Assembly: GCA_009700155.1 (NCBI GenBank)
Contig: WLMP01000034.1
Location: forward strand, 1 to 8,341
Source: Actinomycetota bacterium
GTDB taxonomy: Bacteria; Actinomycetota; Actinomycetes; Nanopelagicales; Nanopelagicaceae
Length of the DNA: 8,341 nucleotides
Direction of reading: 5' to 3'
Under the pieces are notes generated by a model, which did no database searches, was not told where the DNA came from, and saw only the letters and a list, made by a program, of their open reading frames with translations. The position numbers and the translations under genes were made by a program. Positions 1 through 6,428 of this stretch are shown one piece after another. Numbering within the stretch: position 1 is the first letter of the stretch; each line of letters begins with the position of its first letter.

Positions 1-907
1 GCTTTATCACTGTTTAAAACAATTAACACTTTTACTAGCGCCAATGGTTCCTTTTATCTCTGAGCATGTTTGGCAAACATTAATTAGAGTTGCCCAGGCT
101 GATCAAAAAGAGTCAGTACATTTAGAAGATTTTCCTATTACAGACGCAAGCTTCATTGATGATTCATTATCAACTTCGATTTCACTTTCGCGCAGGCTTG
201 TAGAGCTAGGTAGATCAGCTCGGGCAGAATCTGGCGTAAAGATCCGGCAGCCACTATCAAGAGCGCTAGTTTCTGCTTCAGGCTGGGATCAAATATCTGA
301 TGAGATAAAAACTCATATCGCTGATGAGCTTAATATTTTGAAACTAGAGGGCATTCATGTGGCAGGTAAGGATTTAGTGGATATATCAGTGAAAGCAAAT
401 TTCAGAAGCTTAGGTGCTAAATATGGAGCAGATGTGCAATCTATTGCAAAGGCTATTACTGAAGTAGATGCCTCTCAAATGGTTAAGCAACTTCGCGAGA
501 ACAAAAAGTTTGAAATTGATGTCAAAATTTCAGATAAATCTAAGCAAATCGCAATCGATCTTGATGATCTTGTAATTACTGAAACCCCAAGAAGCGGTTG
601 GTCAGTTGCATCTCATAATGGCGAGAGCTTGGCCCTGGATTTGGAGTTAACACCAGACCTTATTCGTTCTGGATTGGTGCGTGAAGTTATTAGAGCAATT
701 CAAGAAGAGCGCAAAAATGTTGGCTTAGATGTTAGTGATCGTATTGTTGTTGAATGGAGTGGGTCTGATGAACTTGCCGAGGCTATAAATTCGGCCATTA
801 ATGAAATAAGTTCTGAAGTACTTGCAACTAAAATGAGTCAAATGCCTGGTAATAAATCTTCTGATAGTGAACTTGGACTTTGGTTAAAACTTGAGAAAGT
901 AAATTAA
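1..907 (+). CDS. ileS: Isoleucine--tRNA ligase, C-terminal part (5' end outside window)
   Basis: This is the 3' part of a class Ia aminoacyl-tRNA synthetase that charges tRNA-Ile in the cytoplasm. The frame is open from base 2, giving 301 visible residues and a TAA stop; the catalytic HIGH and KMSKS regions lie upstream, outside the window. The visible part starts in the helical anticodon-binding domain (LLLAPMVPFISEHVW, then SARAESGVKIRQPL). It continues into the C-terminal domain seen in actinobacterial IleRS: SVKANFRSLGAKYGADV, then TPRSGWSVASHNGESLALDL, then a REVIRAIQEERKNVGLDVSDRI helix. No C-terminal Cys4 zinc finger, as in E. coli-type IleRS1, is present, so this fits the IleRS2 type. 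It is the only plus-strand gene here, and its stop overlaps that of yggT. Identity is firm; the subtype rests on the C-terminal motifs. Confidence 0.95.
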   Translation, partial: LYHCLKQLTLLLAPMVPFISEHVWQTLIRVAQADQKESVHLEDFPITDASFIDDSLSTSISLSRRLVELGRSARAESGVKIRQPLSRALVSASGWDQISDEIKTHIADELNILKLEGIHVAGKDLVDISVKANFRSLGAKYGADVQSIAKAITEVDASQMVKQLRENKKFEIDVKISDKSKQIAIDLDDLVITETPRSGWSVASHNGESLALDLELTPDLIRSGLVREVIRAIQEERKNVGLDVSDRIVVEWSGSDELAEAINSAINEISSEVLATKMSQMPGNKSSDSELGLWLKLEKVN

Positions 908-1188
908 AGAGCTACAACTAATCTAATTAGTAACTGAACAATAAAGAAGACGACAATAAAAGATAGATCAAGAGCAATTCCGCCCAACCTAAGTGGTGGA
1001 ACAAATTGTCTAGTAAATGCCAATGGTCTATCGGTAACTGAGTAAACTAATTCAGCAGCAGCAAGCACAACACCTTTTGGCCGCCAGTTTGGTGAAAACA
1101 TTCGCACATAATCAAGAATAAGTCGAGCAATTAATGCAAACAAAAATATGTTCAATGCCCAGTAAATTAAGCCTAGTATCGAGCTCAT
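904..1188 (-). CDS. yggT: YggT family small membrane protein
   Basis: The protein has 94 residues, the usual size for one YggT unit. Two hydrophobic segments (about residues 5-27 and 72-93) flank a soluble stretch carrying the family signature PLAFTRQFVPPLRLGGIALDLS, which identifies it. It is expected to be an integral inner-membrane protein with both segments spanning the membrane. The biochemical role is not established; its position after sepF in Gram-positive dcw clusters suggests a link to division or envelope physiology, which is inference. The ATG lies 14 bp after the sepF stop, with no clear Shine-Dalgarno sequence, so translation probably depends on the upstream gene. It is the last gene of the minus-strand run, and its TAA overlaps the ileS TAA from the other strand. 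The divIVA gene that normally follows is missing. Confidence 0.9.
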   Translation of the reverse strand: MSSILGLIYWALNIFLFALIARLILDYVRMFSPNWRPKGVVLAAAELVYSVTDRPLAFTRQFVPPLRLGGIALDLSFIVVFFIVQLLIRLVVAL

Positions 1189-1202
1189 AGATTTAAACTA
1201 AA

Positions 1203-1655
1203 TTAGCTTTGATTAAAAAAACTTGCCTGTGCTGCTGAATTTTTATCCTCAACACTAACTGAAACATTTGGTGGTGTTAGTAAAAATACTTTTGGAGTTA
1301 CGCGCTCAATACTGCCGTGATGACCAAAAACTAAACCAGAAGCAAAATCGACCAACCTCTTACGTTCTGTCTCTTCCATATCGCTTAAATTCATAATTAC
1401 TGGCTTACCTTCACGGTAATGCTCACCGATTAATCTGGCCTCACTATAAGTTCTAGGAGTCAGAGAAATAATGTGATCCATTATTTTGTTTGAATCCACA
1501 TGTTGTACTAATTCAACATTTGCCTTTGAAGTTGTCTTAGTCTCTGACCGTACTAAACGAGGTGTGCGCTGTGCTGGTTGAGTCGATCCATGATCTAACT
1601 CTTCCTCGTCCATAAGTCCGAGGTATCCAGCAACCTTTTTAAATGCACTAGCCAT
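1203..1655 (-). CDS. sepF: Cell division protein SepF
   Basis: SepF binds the FtsZ C-terminal tail and membrane lipids, tethering and bundling the Z-ring; it acts as the main anchor in bacteria that lack FtsA. The ATG at 1653-1655 gives 150 residues beginning MASAFKKVAGYLGLMDEEE, the expected N-terminal amphipathic membrane-binding helix. A low-complexity linker follows (about residues 18-58). The conserved SepF core spans about residues 60-135: LTPRTYSEARLIGEHYREGK, PVIMNLSDME, KRLVDFASGLVFGHHGSIERV and KVFLLTPPNVSV. An in-frame TTG at 1659-1661 would add two residues (MS) but matches the family start less well; neither start has a good Shine-Dalgarno sequence. The ATG is 12 bp after the yggS stop. 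The product probably works with FtsZ, encoded three genes upstream. Nothing suggests that the core is damaged. Confidence 0.95.
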   Translation of the reverse strand: MASAFKKVAGYLGLMDEEELDHGSTQPAQRTPRLVRSETKTTSKANVELVQHVDSNKIMDHIISLTPRTYSEARLIGEHYREGKPVIMNLSDMEETERKRLVDFASGLVFGHHGSIERVTPKVFLLTPPNVSVSVEDKNSAAQASFFNQS

Positions 1656-1667
1656 ACTCAAATGTTA

Positions 1668-2351
1668 TTAGAGATGATCCCTATTTCCGAGGATTGAACT
1701 GCCAATTCGAAGATGTGTCGCACCATGCAAAATAGCCATTTCATAGTCCCCACTCATACCAGCAGAAAGGTGTCTGGCCTGAGGAAATTTGCTCTTAAAA
1801 TTGTTGTGAATCCGCTGAAGATTAACAAAAGCTTGAGTTCCAGGATTATCGATCGGTGCAACAGCCATTAGACCCTCGATCGATACTCCTTTCAACTTAG
1901 AAACTTCTACGGCTAATGCCTCTAATTTATCCGGATCGACTCCTCCCCTTGATTCTGGTGGATTATCAAGTGAGACTTGAATAAAAATAGATTTAGGTGA
2001 ATCAGAGCTAAGGTCAGAAATAATTTGAGCGTGCTTTAGTTGATCGACAGAGTGTATATATCTAGCCCAATTACAAATTGATTTTAATTTATTACTTTGA
2101 ATCTGACCTTGAAAATGCCAATTAATATCATTAGGTAACTCTTTAAATTTTTTGCTTGCCTCTTGGTCCCTATTCTCACCAAACTGCCTAATGCCAAGTG
2201 AATATAGAATCTCTAAATCTTTAATATCAAAGGTTTTAGTAACTGCTACCAGAGTTATTTCATTTATATCACGTCCGGCATTACTGCAGGCAACTGAAAT
2301 ACGATCTTGCACTATTTGAAGATTATTCTTTATCTCAGCTTGCCGATTCAT
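1668..2351 (-). CDS. yggS: YggS/PLPBP family pyridoxal phosphate homeostasis protein
   Basis: The protein has 227 residues, normal for the family, and forms a single TIM-barrel domain like the N-terminal domain of alanine racemase. The PLP Schiff-base lysine is K39 in the motif ITLVAVTKT. Further signatures follow in order: RQFGENRDQEASKKF, INWHFQGQIQSNK, HSVDQL, IEGLMAVAP, LSAGMSGDYEMAILHGATHL and RIGSSILGNRD, the last two lining the phosphate site. Known relatives have no clear enzymatic activity and buffer PLP and amino-acid balance in the cytoplasm. The start codon overlaps the pgeF stop in an ATGA arrangement, implying translational coupling. Its place between pgeF and sepF is the standard actinobacterial and Firmicute context. 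I see no missing key residue. Identity is very secure; the precise cellular function is known only in general terms. Confidence 0.95.
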   Translation of the reverse strand: MNRQAEIKNNLQIVQDRISVACSNAGRDINEITLVAVTKTFDIKDLEILYSLGIRQFGENRDQEASKKFKELPNDINWHFQGQIQSNKLKSICNWARYIHSVDQLKHAQIISDLSSDSPKSIFIQVSLDNPPESRGGVDPDKLEALAVEVSKLKGVSIEGLMAVAPIDNPGTQAFVNLQRIHNNFKSKFPQARHLSAGMSGDYEMAILHGATHLRIGSSILGNRDHL

Positions 2352-2953
2352 AAGCTGATCACACCAACTTGGCGCCCAGCCTCTGCAGCTGCCCGATAGG
2401 AAAAGTAGTGAATATTCTCTTTAGTGCATATATCAATATTTTCTAGCGTGATATCTTGTAATTGCTCTTTAAGGCCGGAAAAAAGATTTAGGTGGTCTTT
2501 CTTACCTTTAGTTGCTGGGTGAGTTCGATAGATCTCTTCAGCCATTTGGGTACCCACTTCATAGCAATTACCACAGATATGTGGCCCAGCTAGGCCATAA
2601 ATTTTTTCAGCGCCCAGGCTCTTCATCTTTGCCACAGTTTTTGACGCTACTTCATTAAGTAATCCCTTGCGCCCTACATGGACTGCAGCTACTAAATTTT
2701 TTGAGTAAAGTAAAAGTGGAATGCAATCTGCAACCCTTACCGCTAAAGCTAAATCCTTATTATCTGTGATTAGTGAATCTGTATCTTCTTTGGCAGTTTC
2801 AATCGTGCTTATCAGATGTAGATTATTGCTATGAGTTTGATGCATAAATTGCACAGGCTTACCAATTAAATCTGCAAGTTCAGTATTAGTTTTTTGATTT
2901 ATTGGATCAGCTAGTGAGCCAAATTGCCTAGCGGTAAAAAGGAGCCGAGCCAT
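2348..2953 (-). CDS. pgeF: Peptidoglycan editing factor PgeF (YfiH/laccase-domain family), short N-terminus
   Basis: This is a YfiH-family protein. Characterised members are cytoplasmic metal-binding enzymes that remove wrongly incorporated residues (such as L-Ser) from UDP-MurNAc-peptide precursors; some have purine nucleoside or multicopper-oxidase-like activity. The three metal ligands are visible: H41 (MHQTHSNNL), C77 (RVADCIPLLL) and H92 (AAVHVGRKGLL). Also present are LAGPHICGNCYEVG, a CT motif (DICTKENIHYFSYR) and a terminal GRQVGVISL. At 201 residues it is shorter than the usual 230-250. The loss is near the N-terminus: FTARQFG runs almost directly into the NTELADLIGK helix, skipping the segment around the SxNLGxHVGDDP motif of relatives. 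The ATG lies 8 bp after the ftsZ stop, without a clear Shine-Dalgarno sequence. Family membership is secure; activity with the shortened N-terminus is unproven. Confidence 0.9.
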   Translation of the reverse strand: MARLLFTARQFGSLADPINQKTNTELADLIGKPVQFMHQTHSNNLHLISTIETAKEDTDSLITDNKDLALAVRVADCIPLLLYSKNLVAAVHVGRKGLLNEVASKTVAKMKSLGAEKIYGLAGPHICGNCYEVGTQMAEEIYRTHPATKGKKDHLNLFSGLKEQLQDITLENIDICTKENIHYFSYRAAAEAGRQVGVISL

Positions 2954-2961
2954 AATGGCTA

Positions 2962-4101
2962 CTAACGCATGAAATCAGGTATATCGATTTCATCTTCGGC
3001 TACTAAATCTTCAAAAGTAATTCGCTTTCGTGGTCGATCCGCATTTTCAATGCCTAAATCCAGGGCTACTGCTAATGGGTCATTTGCCGCAATCGGATCT
3101 GCCTCTCCACTAATTGTGGCAGTATCAATAACCGGCATTGCTACACGTTTAGGTTGGCCACCATCAAAGCCAGCAGCAATAACTGTTACTCGTACTTCAT
3201 CACCTAGTGCATCATCAATTACTGTTCCATAAATAATATTTGCATCTGGATGTGCAGATTTAGCTACCAACTCCGCTGCTTCAGATATTTCAAACAAACC
3301 TAAATCAGAGCCACCGGCAATAGATAGCAGCACACCATGTGCACCATCGATTGAAGCCTCAAGTAATGGACTTGAGATAGCTAACTCTGCTGCTCTAATT
3401 GATCTTGCCTCACCTCTTGCTGAGCCAATTCCCATCAATGCAGATCCAGCTCCAGCCATCACGCTCTTCACATCCGCAAAATCTAGATTGATTAATCCAG
3501 GTGTTGTAATTAAATCAGTAATTCCTTGAACGCCAGAAAGTAAAACTTGATCTGCAGTTTTAAATGCTTCAAGTGCACTAATTGACCTATCAGAAATTGC
3601 TAATAGGCGATCATTTGGAATTACAATTAAAGTATCAACTTCAGTTCTTAAATTTTCAATTCCTTCTTCTGCTTGAGCAGTTCGACGCTTGCCTTCAAAT
3701 GTAAATGGTTTAGTTACAACACCAACAGTTAATGCACCTAAATCTTTAGCAACTTTTGCAACAATTGGTGCACCGCCAGTTCCAGTTCCGCCACCTTCAC
3801 CTGCGGTAACAAAAACCATATCTGCACCGCGCAATACCTCTTCAATTTCATCAATGTGATCTAGTGCAGCTTGTCGACCAATTTCTGGTGCAGCTCCGGC
3901 ACCTAGACCTCTTGTTAATTTTCTTCCAATATCTAACTTCACATCAGCATCAGACATTAACAACGCTTGTGCATCTGTATTGATTGCAATAAATTCAACA
4001 CCTTTTAATCCAACATCAATCATTCTGTTAACAGCATTAACTCCGCCGCCGCCAATACCAACGACTTTGATTACAGCTAAGTAATTTTGTGGTGTTGCCA
4101 C
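2962..4101 (-). CDS. ftsZ: Cell division protein FtsZ
   Basis: FtsZ is the tubulin-like GTPase that polymerises at midcell and organises the divisome. The protein has 379 residues. The GTP-binding domain starts with [16 protein letters not shown] and carries the tubulin signature [13 protein letters not shown] (GGGTGTG at 104-110 approximately). The T7 synergy loop NLDFADV (N205, D207, D210) supplies the catalytic aspartates. A second domain follows (about 225-315), then a variable linker and a conserved C-terminal peptide, EIDIPDFMR, which would bind SepF. The start codon is GTG (4099-4101). It is chosen because [15 protein letters not shown] matches the phylum's N-terminus and because AAGAGG lies 6 nt upstream, the best ribosome binding site in the window. 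It is preceded by a 187-bp spacer with promoter-like sequence, which suggests separate or boosted expression. No residues appear missing. Confidence 0.98.
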   Translation of the reverse strand: MATPQNYLAVIKVVGIGGGGVNAVNRMIDVGLKGVEFIAINTDAQALLMSDADVKLDIGRKLTRGLGAGAAPEIGRQAALDHIDEIEEVLRGADMVFVTAGEGGGTGTGGAPIVAKVAKDLGALTVGVVTKPFTFEGKRRTAQAEEGIENLRTEVDTLIVIPNDRLLAISDRSISALEAFKTADQVLLSGVQGITDLITTPGLINLDFADVKSVMAGAGSALMGIGSARGEARSIRAAELAISSPLLEASIDGAHGVLLSIAGGSDLGLFEISEAAELVAKSAHPDANIIYGTVIDDALGDEVRVTVIAAGFDGGQPKRVAMPVIDTATISGEADPIAANDPLAVALDLGIENADRPRKRITFEDLVAEDEIDIPDFMR

Positions 4102-4107
4102 TTTTCG

Positions 4108-4113
4108 CCTCTT
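4108..4113 (-). promoter_or_regulatory. Shine-Dalgarno sequence of ftsZ
   Basis: Read on the minus strand, AAGAGG ends 6 nt before the GTG start of ftsZ, which is good spacing. It decides the start codon and is clearly stronger than the sites ahead of the other genes in the run, most of which show no recognisable Shine-Dalgarno sequence. Confidence 0.75.
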
Positions 4114-4122
4114 CCCTAGCCC

Positions 4123-4143
4123 TAACTCTCTAGTTGAGAGTTA
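4123..4143 (-). promoter_or_regulatory. Perfect 8-bp inverted repeat in the ftsZ leader
   Basis: The arms TAACTCTC and GAGAGTTA are separated by 5 nt (AACTA on the minus strand) and pair without mismatch. The hairpin would sit about 9 nt before the ftsZ Shine-Dalgarno sequence in the mRNA. No T-tract follows it in either direction, so it is not an intrinsic terminator. It could be an mRNA-stabilising 5' stem-loop, a modulator of ftsZ translation or an operator. The pairing is directly visible; the function is inferred. Confidence 0.5.
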
Positions 4144-4167
4144 AAGTTAATGCTTTCTGATTAAGCA

Positions 4168-4196
4168 AAACTAGGGATTAAGTACTGCGCAATCAA
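4168..4196 (-). promoter_or_regulatory. Possible promoter for ftsZ
   Basis: On the minus strand TTGATT (4191-4196) and TAGTTT (4168-4173) are separated by 17 nt. The first resembles a -35 box, and the second fits the loose actinobacterial TANNNT -10 pattern. Transcription would begin near 4161, giving a leader of about 60 nt that contains the hairpin at 4123-4143. The surrounding DNA is AT-rich, so chance matches are likely and other -10 candidates exist. A promoter somewhere in this spacer is plausible because dedicated ftsZ promoters are common. Confidence 0.35.
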
Positions 4197-4211
4197 ACAC
4201 CGACACGATCT

Positions 4212-4229
4212 TTTAATTACTTTAATTAC
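4212..4229. repeat. Tandem 9-mer in the ftsQ-ftsZ spacer
   Basis: Two perfect adjacent copies of TTTAATTAC (GTAATTAAA on the minus strand) occupy 4212-4220 and 4221-4229, just upstream of the proposed ftsZ -35 box. They may be an AT-rich upstream element, a regulator binding site, or a chance duplication in low-GC DNA. Confidence 0.5.
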
Positions 4230-4230
4230 C

Positions 4231-4252
4231 AACAAAAATAATCGAAATTATT
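4231..4252 (-). terminator. Weak terminator-like stem-loop after ftsQ
   Basis: On the minus strand AATAAT, a TTCG loop and ATTATT form a 6-bp all-A/T stem, directly followed by TTTGTT, 36 nt after the ftsQ stop. The stable UUCG tetraloop and the U-rich tail resemble an intrinsic terminator. The absence of G-C pairs makes it weak, so partial read-through into ftsZ would be expected if it works at all. Confidence 0.25.
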
Positions 4253-4288
4253 GGATAAGTTGTTTTATTTGAAAATTAGTTGGTGAAT

Positions 4289-5020
4289 TTAACTGACAAT
4301 TGGCAGCTCTGGCTGAGAAAGATCTACCCGCTTAATCCGCTTGTTTTCAGGCAGTTTTAGCAGGGCATTAAGTACTTCAATCTTTAGATCGATATCACTT
4401 ACAAGACCCCAATCAATTCGAAGCGGTAATTCATTTACTTTGGTCTCCATCTGAATATAGCCAGAGTTGGCTACCGATATTGATTTTAAGTTGAGTATTA
4501 AATCTGCCATCTGGGTAGGCATTTGGGCCAATAGTGATGCAACTGAGGCTAGTTGGGCACTGTCATTTCCTTCAGTTATTACTAGTGGCAGCCTTTCTTG
4601 AATTGATTGTTGGGAGGCTGATATTGGCTTAAAAATCTCACCTGATACATCAAAATTTATCAAGCCATTTTTAGTAGTTATCGCCTTTGCTACTGCCTTT
4701 TTCTCACGGACACTTAAATTGATCGATTTATCAAACCAATCCCGTGAGACATTGACTTCATCAATCCAGTCAAGCATACCTATGGATCTTTTGATTGCGC
4801 GGGTTTCGATCCGTGCCAACTTTGAACCTACAGCTAGCTCTATTGAGTCACTGCTTAATTTACGAAAGATTTCTGCTCTAGAGCTAGTGCCTTCTACAGT
4901 AATTCTGCTTACCGTAAAAACTGATGACCACCCAAGTAAGTATGAAGATCCTGAGATTAAGGTGATTGCAAGTAAAAGAATAAATAATCGCCTTAGCTTA
5001 CGAATCTTAAAACTTAGCAT
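4289..5020 (-). CDS. ftsQ: Cell division protein FtsQ (DivIB family)
   Basis: FtsQ is a bitopic membrane protein of the divisome that recruits and controls FtsB/FtsL and the septal synthase. The 243 residues show the expected order: a short basic cytoplasmic tail (KIRKLRR), one transmembrane helix (about 12-30) and an extracytoplasmic POTRA domain (about 34-104) starting VFTVSRITVEGTSS and containing the LDWIDEVNVSRDWFDKSINL and VREKKAVA strands. A beta domain ends with LRIDWGLVSDIDLKIEVLNALL and RVDLSQPELPIVS, matching the actinobacterial FtsQ C-terminus. Sequence conservation is low, as usual for FtsQ, so the call also rests on topology and on position between murC and ftsZ. The ATG is 4 bp after the murC stop with no Shine-Dalgarno match, suggesting coupling. 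A possible weak terminator and an ftsZ promoter follow in the 187-bp spacer. Confidence 0.92.
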   Translation of the reverse strand: MLSFKIRKLRRLFILLLAITLISGSSYLLGWSSVFTVSRITVEGTSSRAEIFRKLSSDSIELAVGSKLARIETRAIKRSIGMLDWIDEVNVSRDWFDKSINLSVREKKAVAKAITTKNGLINFDVSGEIFKPISASQQSIQERLPLVITEGNDSAQLASVASLLAQMPTQMADLILNLKSISVANSGYIQMETKVNELPLRIDWGLVSDIDLKIEVLNALLKLPENKRIKRVDLSQPELPIVS

Positions 5021-5024
5021 TTAG

Positions 5025-6428
5025 CTATCTATCGGCAATAGCTTGCAGAATTGGCTCACCAAGTGAACTTACATCGCCTGCGCCAAGAGTAAGAATTACA
5101 TCACCACTTTTTGCATTCTTTGCTATCTCTTCAACAACTTTCAGCATTGATGGCTCAAAAATAACCTTACTAGCATCCATACCTTTAGAGATAGTTAAAG
5201 AAGAAACACCAGGTATTGGGGCTTCACTAGCTGCATACACTTCTAGTAGATATGTAAAATCTGCGGCACTAAGAACTGAACTAAATTCAGAAGCAAAAGC
5301 TGCAGTTCTGGAGTAGCGATGAGGTTGAAAAACTACAAGAACTCTGCCGCCTTGAGCTAAATTTTTTGCCGCGGTAAGTGTGACTGCAACTTCAGTTGGG
5401 TGATGGCCATAATCATCGATTACCTTAATTCCTGCCACCTCACCCTTCAATTCAAACCTGCGCCTAGTTCCAGTAAAACTCTTAAGCCCAGTAAGCAGCT
5501 TTTCTTCTGAGATAGATAACGCACTACCAGCGGCAAATGCTGCTAAGGCATTTAATAGGTTATGTTTTCCAACTACTGCAAGGCTTAATTCGCCAATTTT
5601 GCGACCTACATTTGAAACTGTGGCAACCGATGTAGTTGGCGCCAAGTAAATTCGCTCAATTTTGAAATCATTATTACTACCCTCGCCATATAGAAGCACT
5701 CTTAAATCCTTACGCTTAACTCTTTTAAGCAGTTTCGCTACTCCTAAATCATCTCCACATGCAACCAAAAACCCATCTTGTTTAATTGAATCTATAAATT
5801 GCTCAAATACTCGAAATACCGCCTCCTCGTCGGCAAAATGGTCTACATGGTCTAGCTCTACATTTGTGATAATCGCACCACTTGGCTTATACGCTAAAAA
5901 GGAGCCATCTGATTCATCAGCTTCAGCAATGAAGATTGAGCCACTTCCATTATGTGCATTTGTGCCGGCAGTATTAATAGTTCCACCAATAGCAAATGAA
6001 GGGTCAAGTCCTGCCGATTGCAATGCAACTGTAAGCATTGCTGTAGTTGTTGTCTTACCATGCGTACCAGCTACTGCAATTGAAGTTAAGTCCGACATTA
6101 ACCAGGCAAGTGCCTGAGCTCGAGCAGCAATTTGAATGCCCTTTTGTTTCGCTGTAACTAGCTCTGGGTTATTCTCTAGAATTGCTGAAGAAACTATAAC
6201 TAATTGGCAATCTTTAATGTTATCTGCACTATGACCGATTTGTATCTCAGCTCCCAATACTTTAAGCGATTTGATTACAGATGAATCATTTTTATCTGAG
6301 CCTGATACTGAAAAACCTTTAGCTAGCATTATTCGAGCAATACCACTCATTCCTGCCCCACCGATTCCAATAAAGTGAACCTTTGGATTGACTAATTCAT
6401 TAAGTGAAATTTCTCCCTCTAGTTTCAT
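5025..6428 (-). CDS. murC: UDP-N-acetylmuramate--L-alanine ligase MurC
   Basis: MurC is the cytoplasmic ATP-dependent ligase that adds L-alanine to UDP-MurNAc, the first step of the peptidoglycan peptide stem. The 467 residues match the family length and carry all three domains. The N-terminal UDP-binding Rossmann-like domain has HFIGIGGAGMSGIA (18-31). The central ATPase domain has the P-loop AGTHGKTTTTAM (120-131), EADESDGSF (169-177) and TNVELDHVDHF (188-198). The C-terminal domain has GKHNLLNALAA, the TGTRRRFE region, DDYGHHPTEV (338-347), FQPHRYSRT (367-375) and LTLGAGD near the end. The ATG overlaps the murG stop (ATGA at 6425-6428), and a partial GAGAG site lies about 7 nt upstream. 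murG-murC-ftsQ-ftsZ is the Mycobacterium-type order; no murB or ddl is interposed. Nothing appears missing. Confidence 0.97.
   Translation of the reverse strand: MKLEGEISLNELVNPKVHFIGIGGAGMSGIARIMLAKGFSVSGSDKNDSSVIKSLKVLGAEIQIGHSADNIKDCQLVIVSSAILENNPELVTAKQKGIQIAARAQALAWLMSDLTSIAVAGTHGKTTTTAMLTVALQSAGLDPSFAIGGTINTAGTNAHNGSGSIFIAEADESDGSFLAYKPSGAIITNVELDHVDHFADEEAVFRVFEQFIDSIKQDGFLVACGDDLGVAKLLKRVKRKDLRVLLYGEGSNNDFKIERIYLAPTTSVATVSNVGRKIGELSLAVVGKHNLLNALAAFAAGSALSISEEKLLTGLKSFTGTRRRFELKGEVAGIKVIDDYGHHPTEVAVTLTAAKNLAQGGRVLVVFQPHRYSRTAAFASEFSSVLSAADFTYLLEVYAASEAPIPGVSSLTISKGMDASKVIFEPSMLKVVEEIAKNAKSGDVILTLGAGDVSSLGEPILQAIADR

Noticed and set aside
917..931. Short hairpin ACTAAT/ATTAGT near the ileS-yggT junction as a terminator
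   Set aside because: The 6-bp A/T-rich stem has a 3-nt loop, lies inside yggT coding sequence and is not followed by a T-tract on either strand.
2969..3232. Plus-strand open frame opposite the ftsZ C-terminus
   Set aside because: It is antisense to a clearly conserved ftsZ region, has a Ser/Ala-rich composition typical of a shadow frame, matches no recognisable family and has no ribosome binding site.
4719..5024. Plus-strand open frame opposite the ftsQ N-terminal half
   Set aside because: The minus frame encodes a coherent transmembrane plus POTRA protein; the plus frame shows no motif and is explained as a mirror of that coding sequence.
5662..6117. Plus-strand open frame of about 150 codons opposite murC
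   Set aside because: It lies over the murC ATP-binding and central domain, where the minus strand is strongly conserved; the predicted protein is Ser/Pro/Ala-rich without recognisable features.
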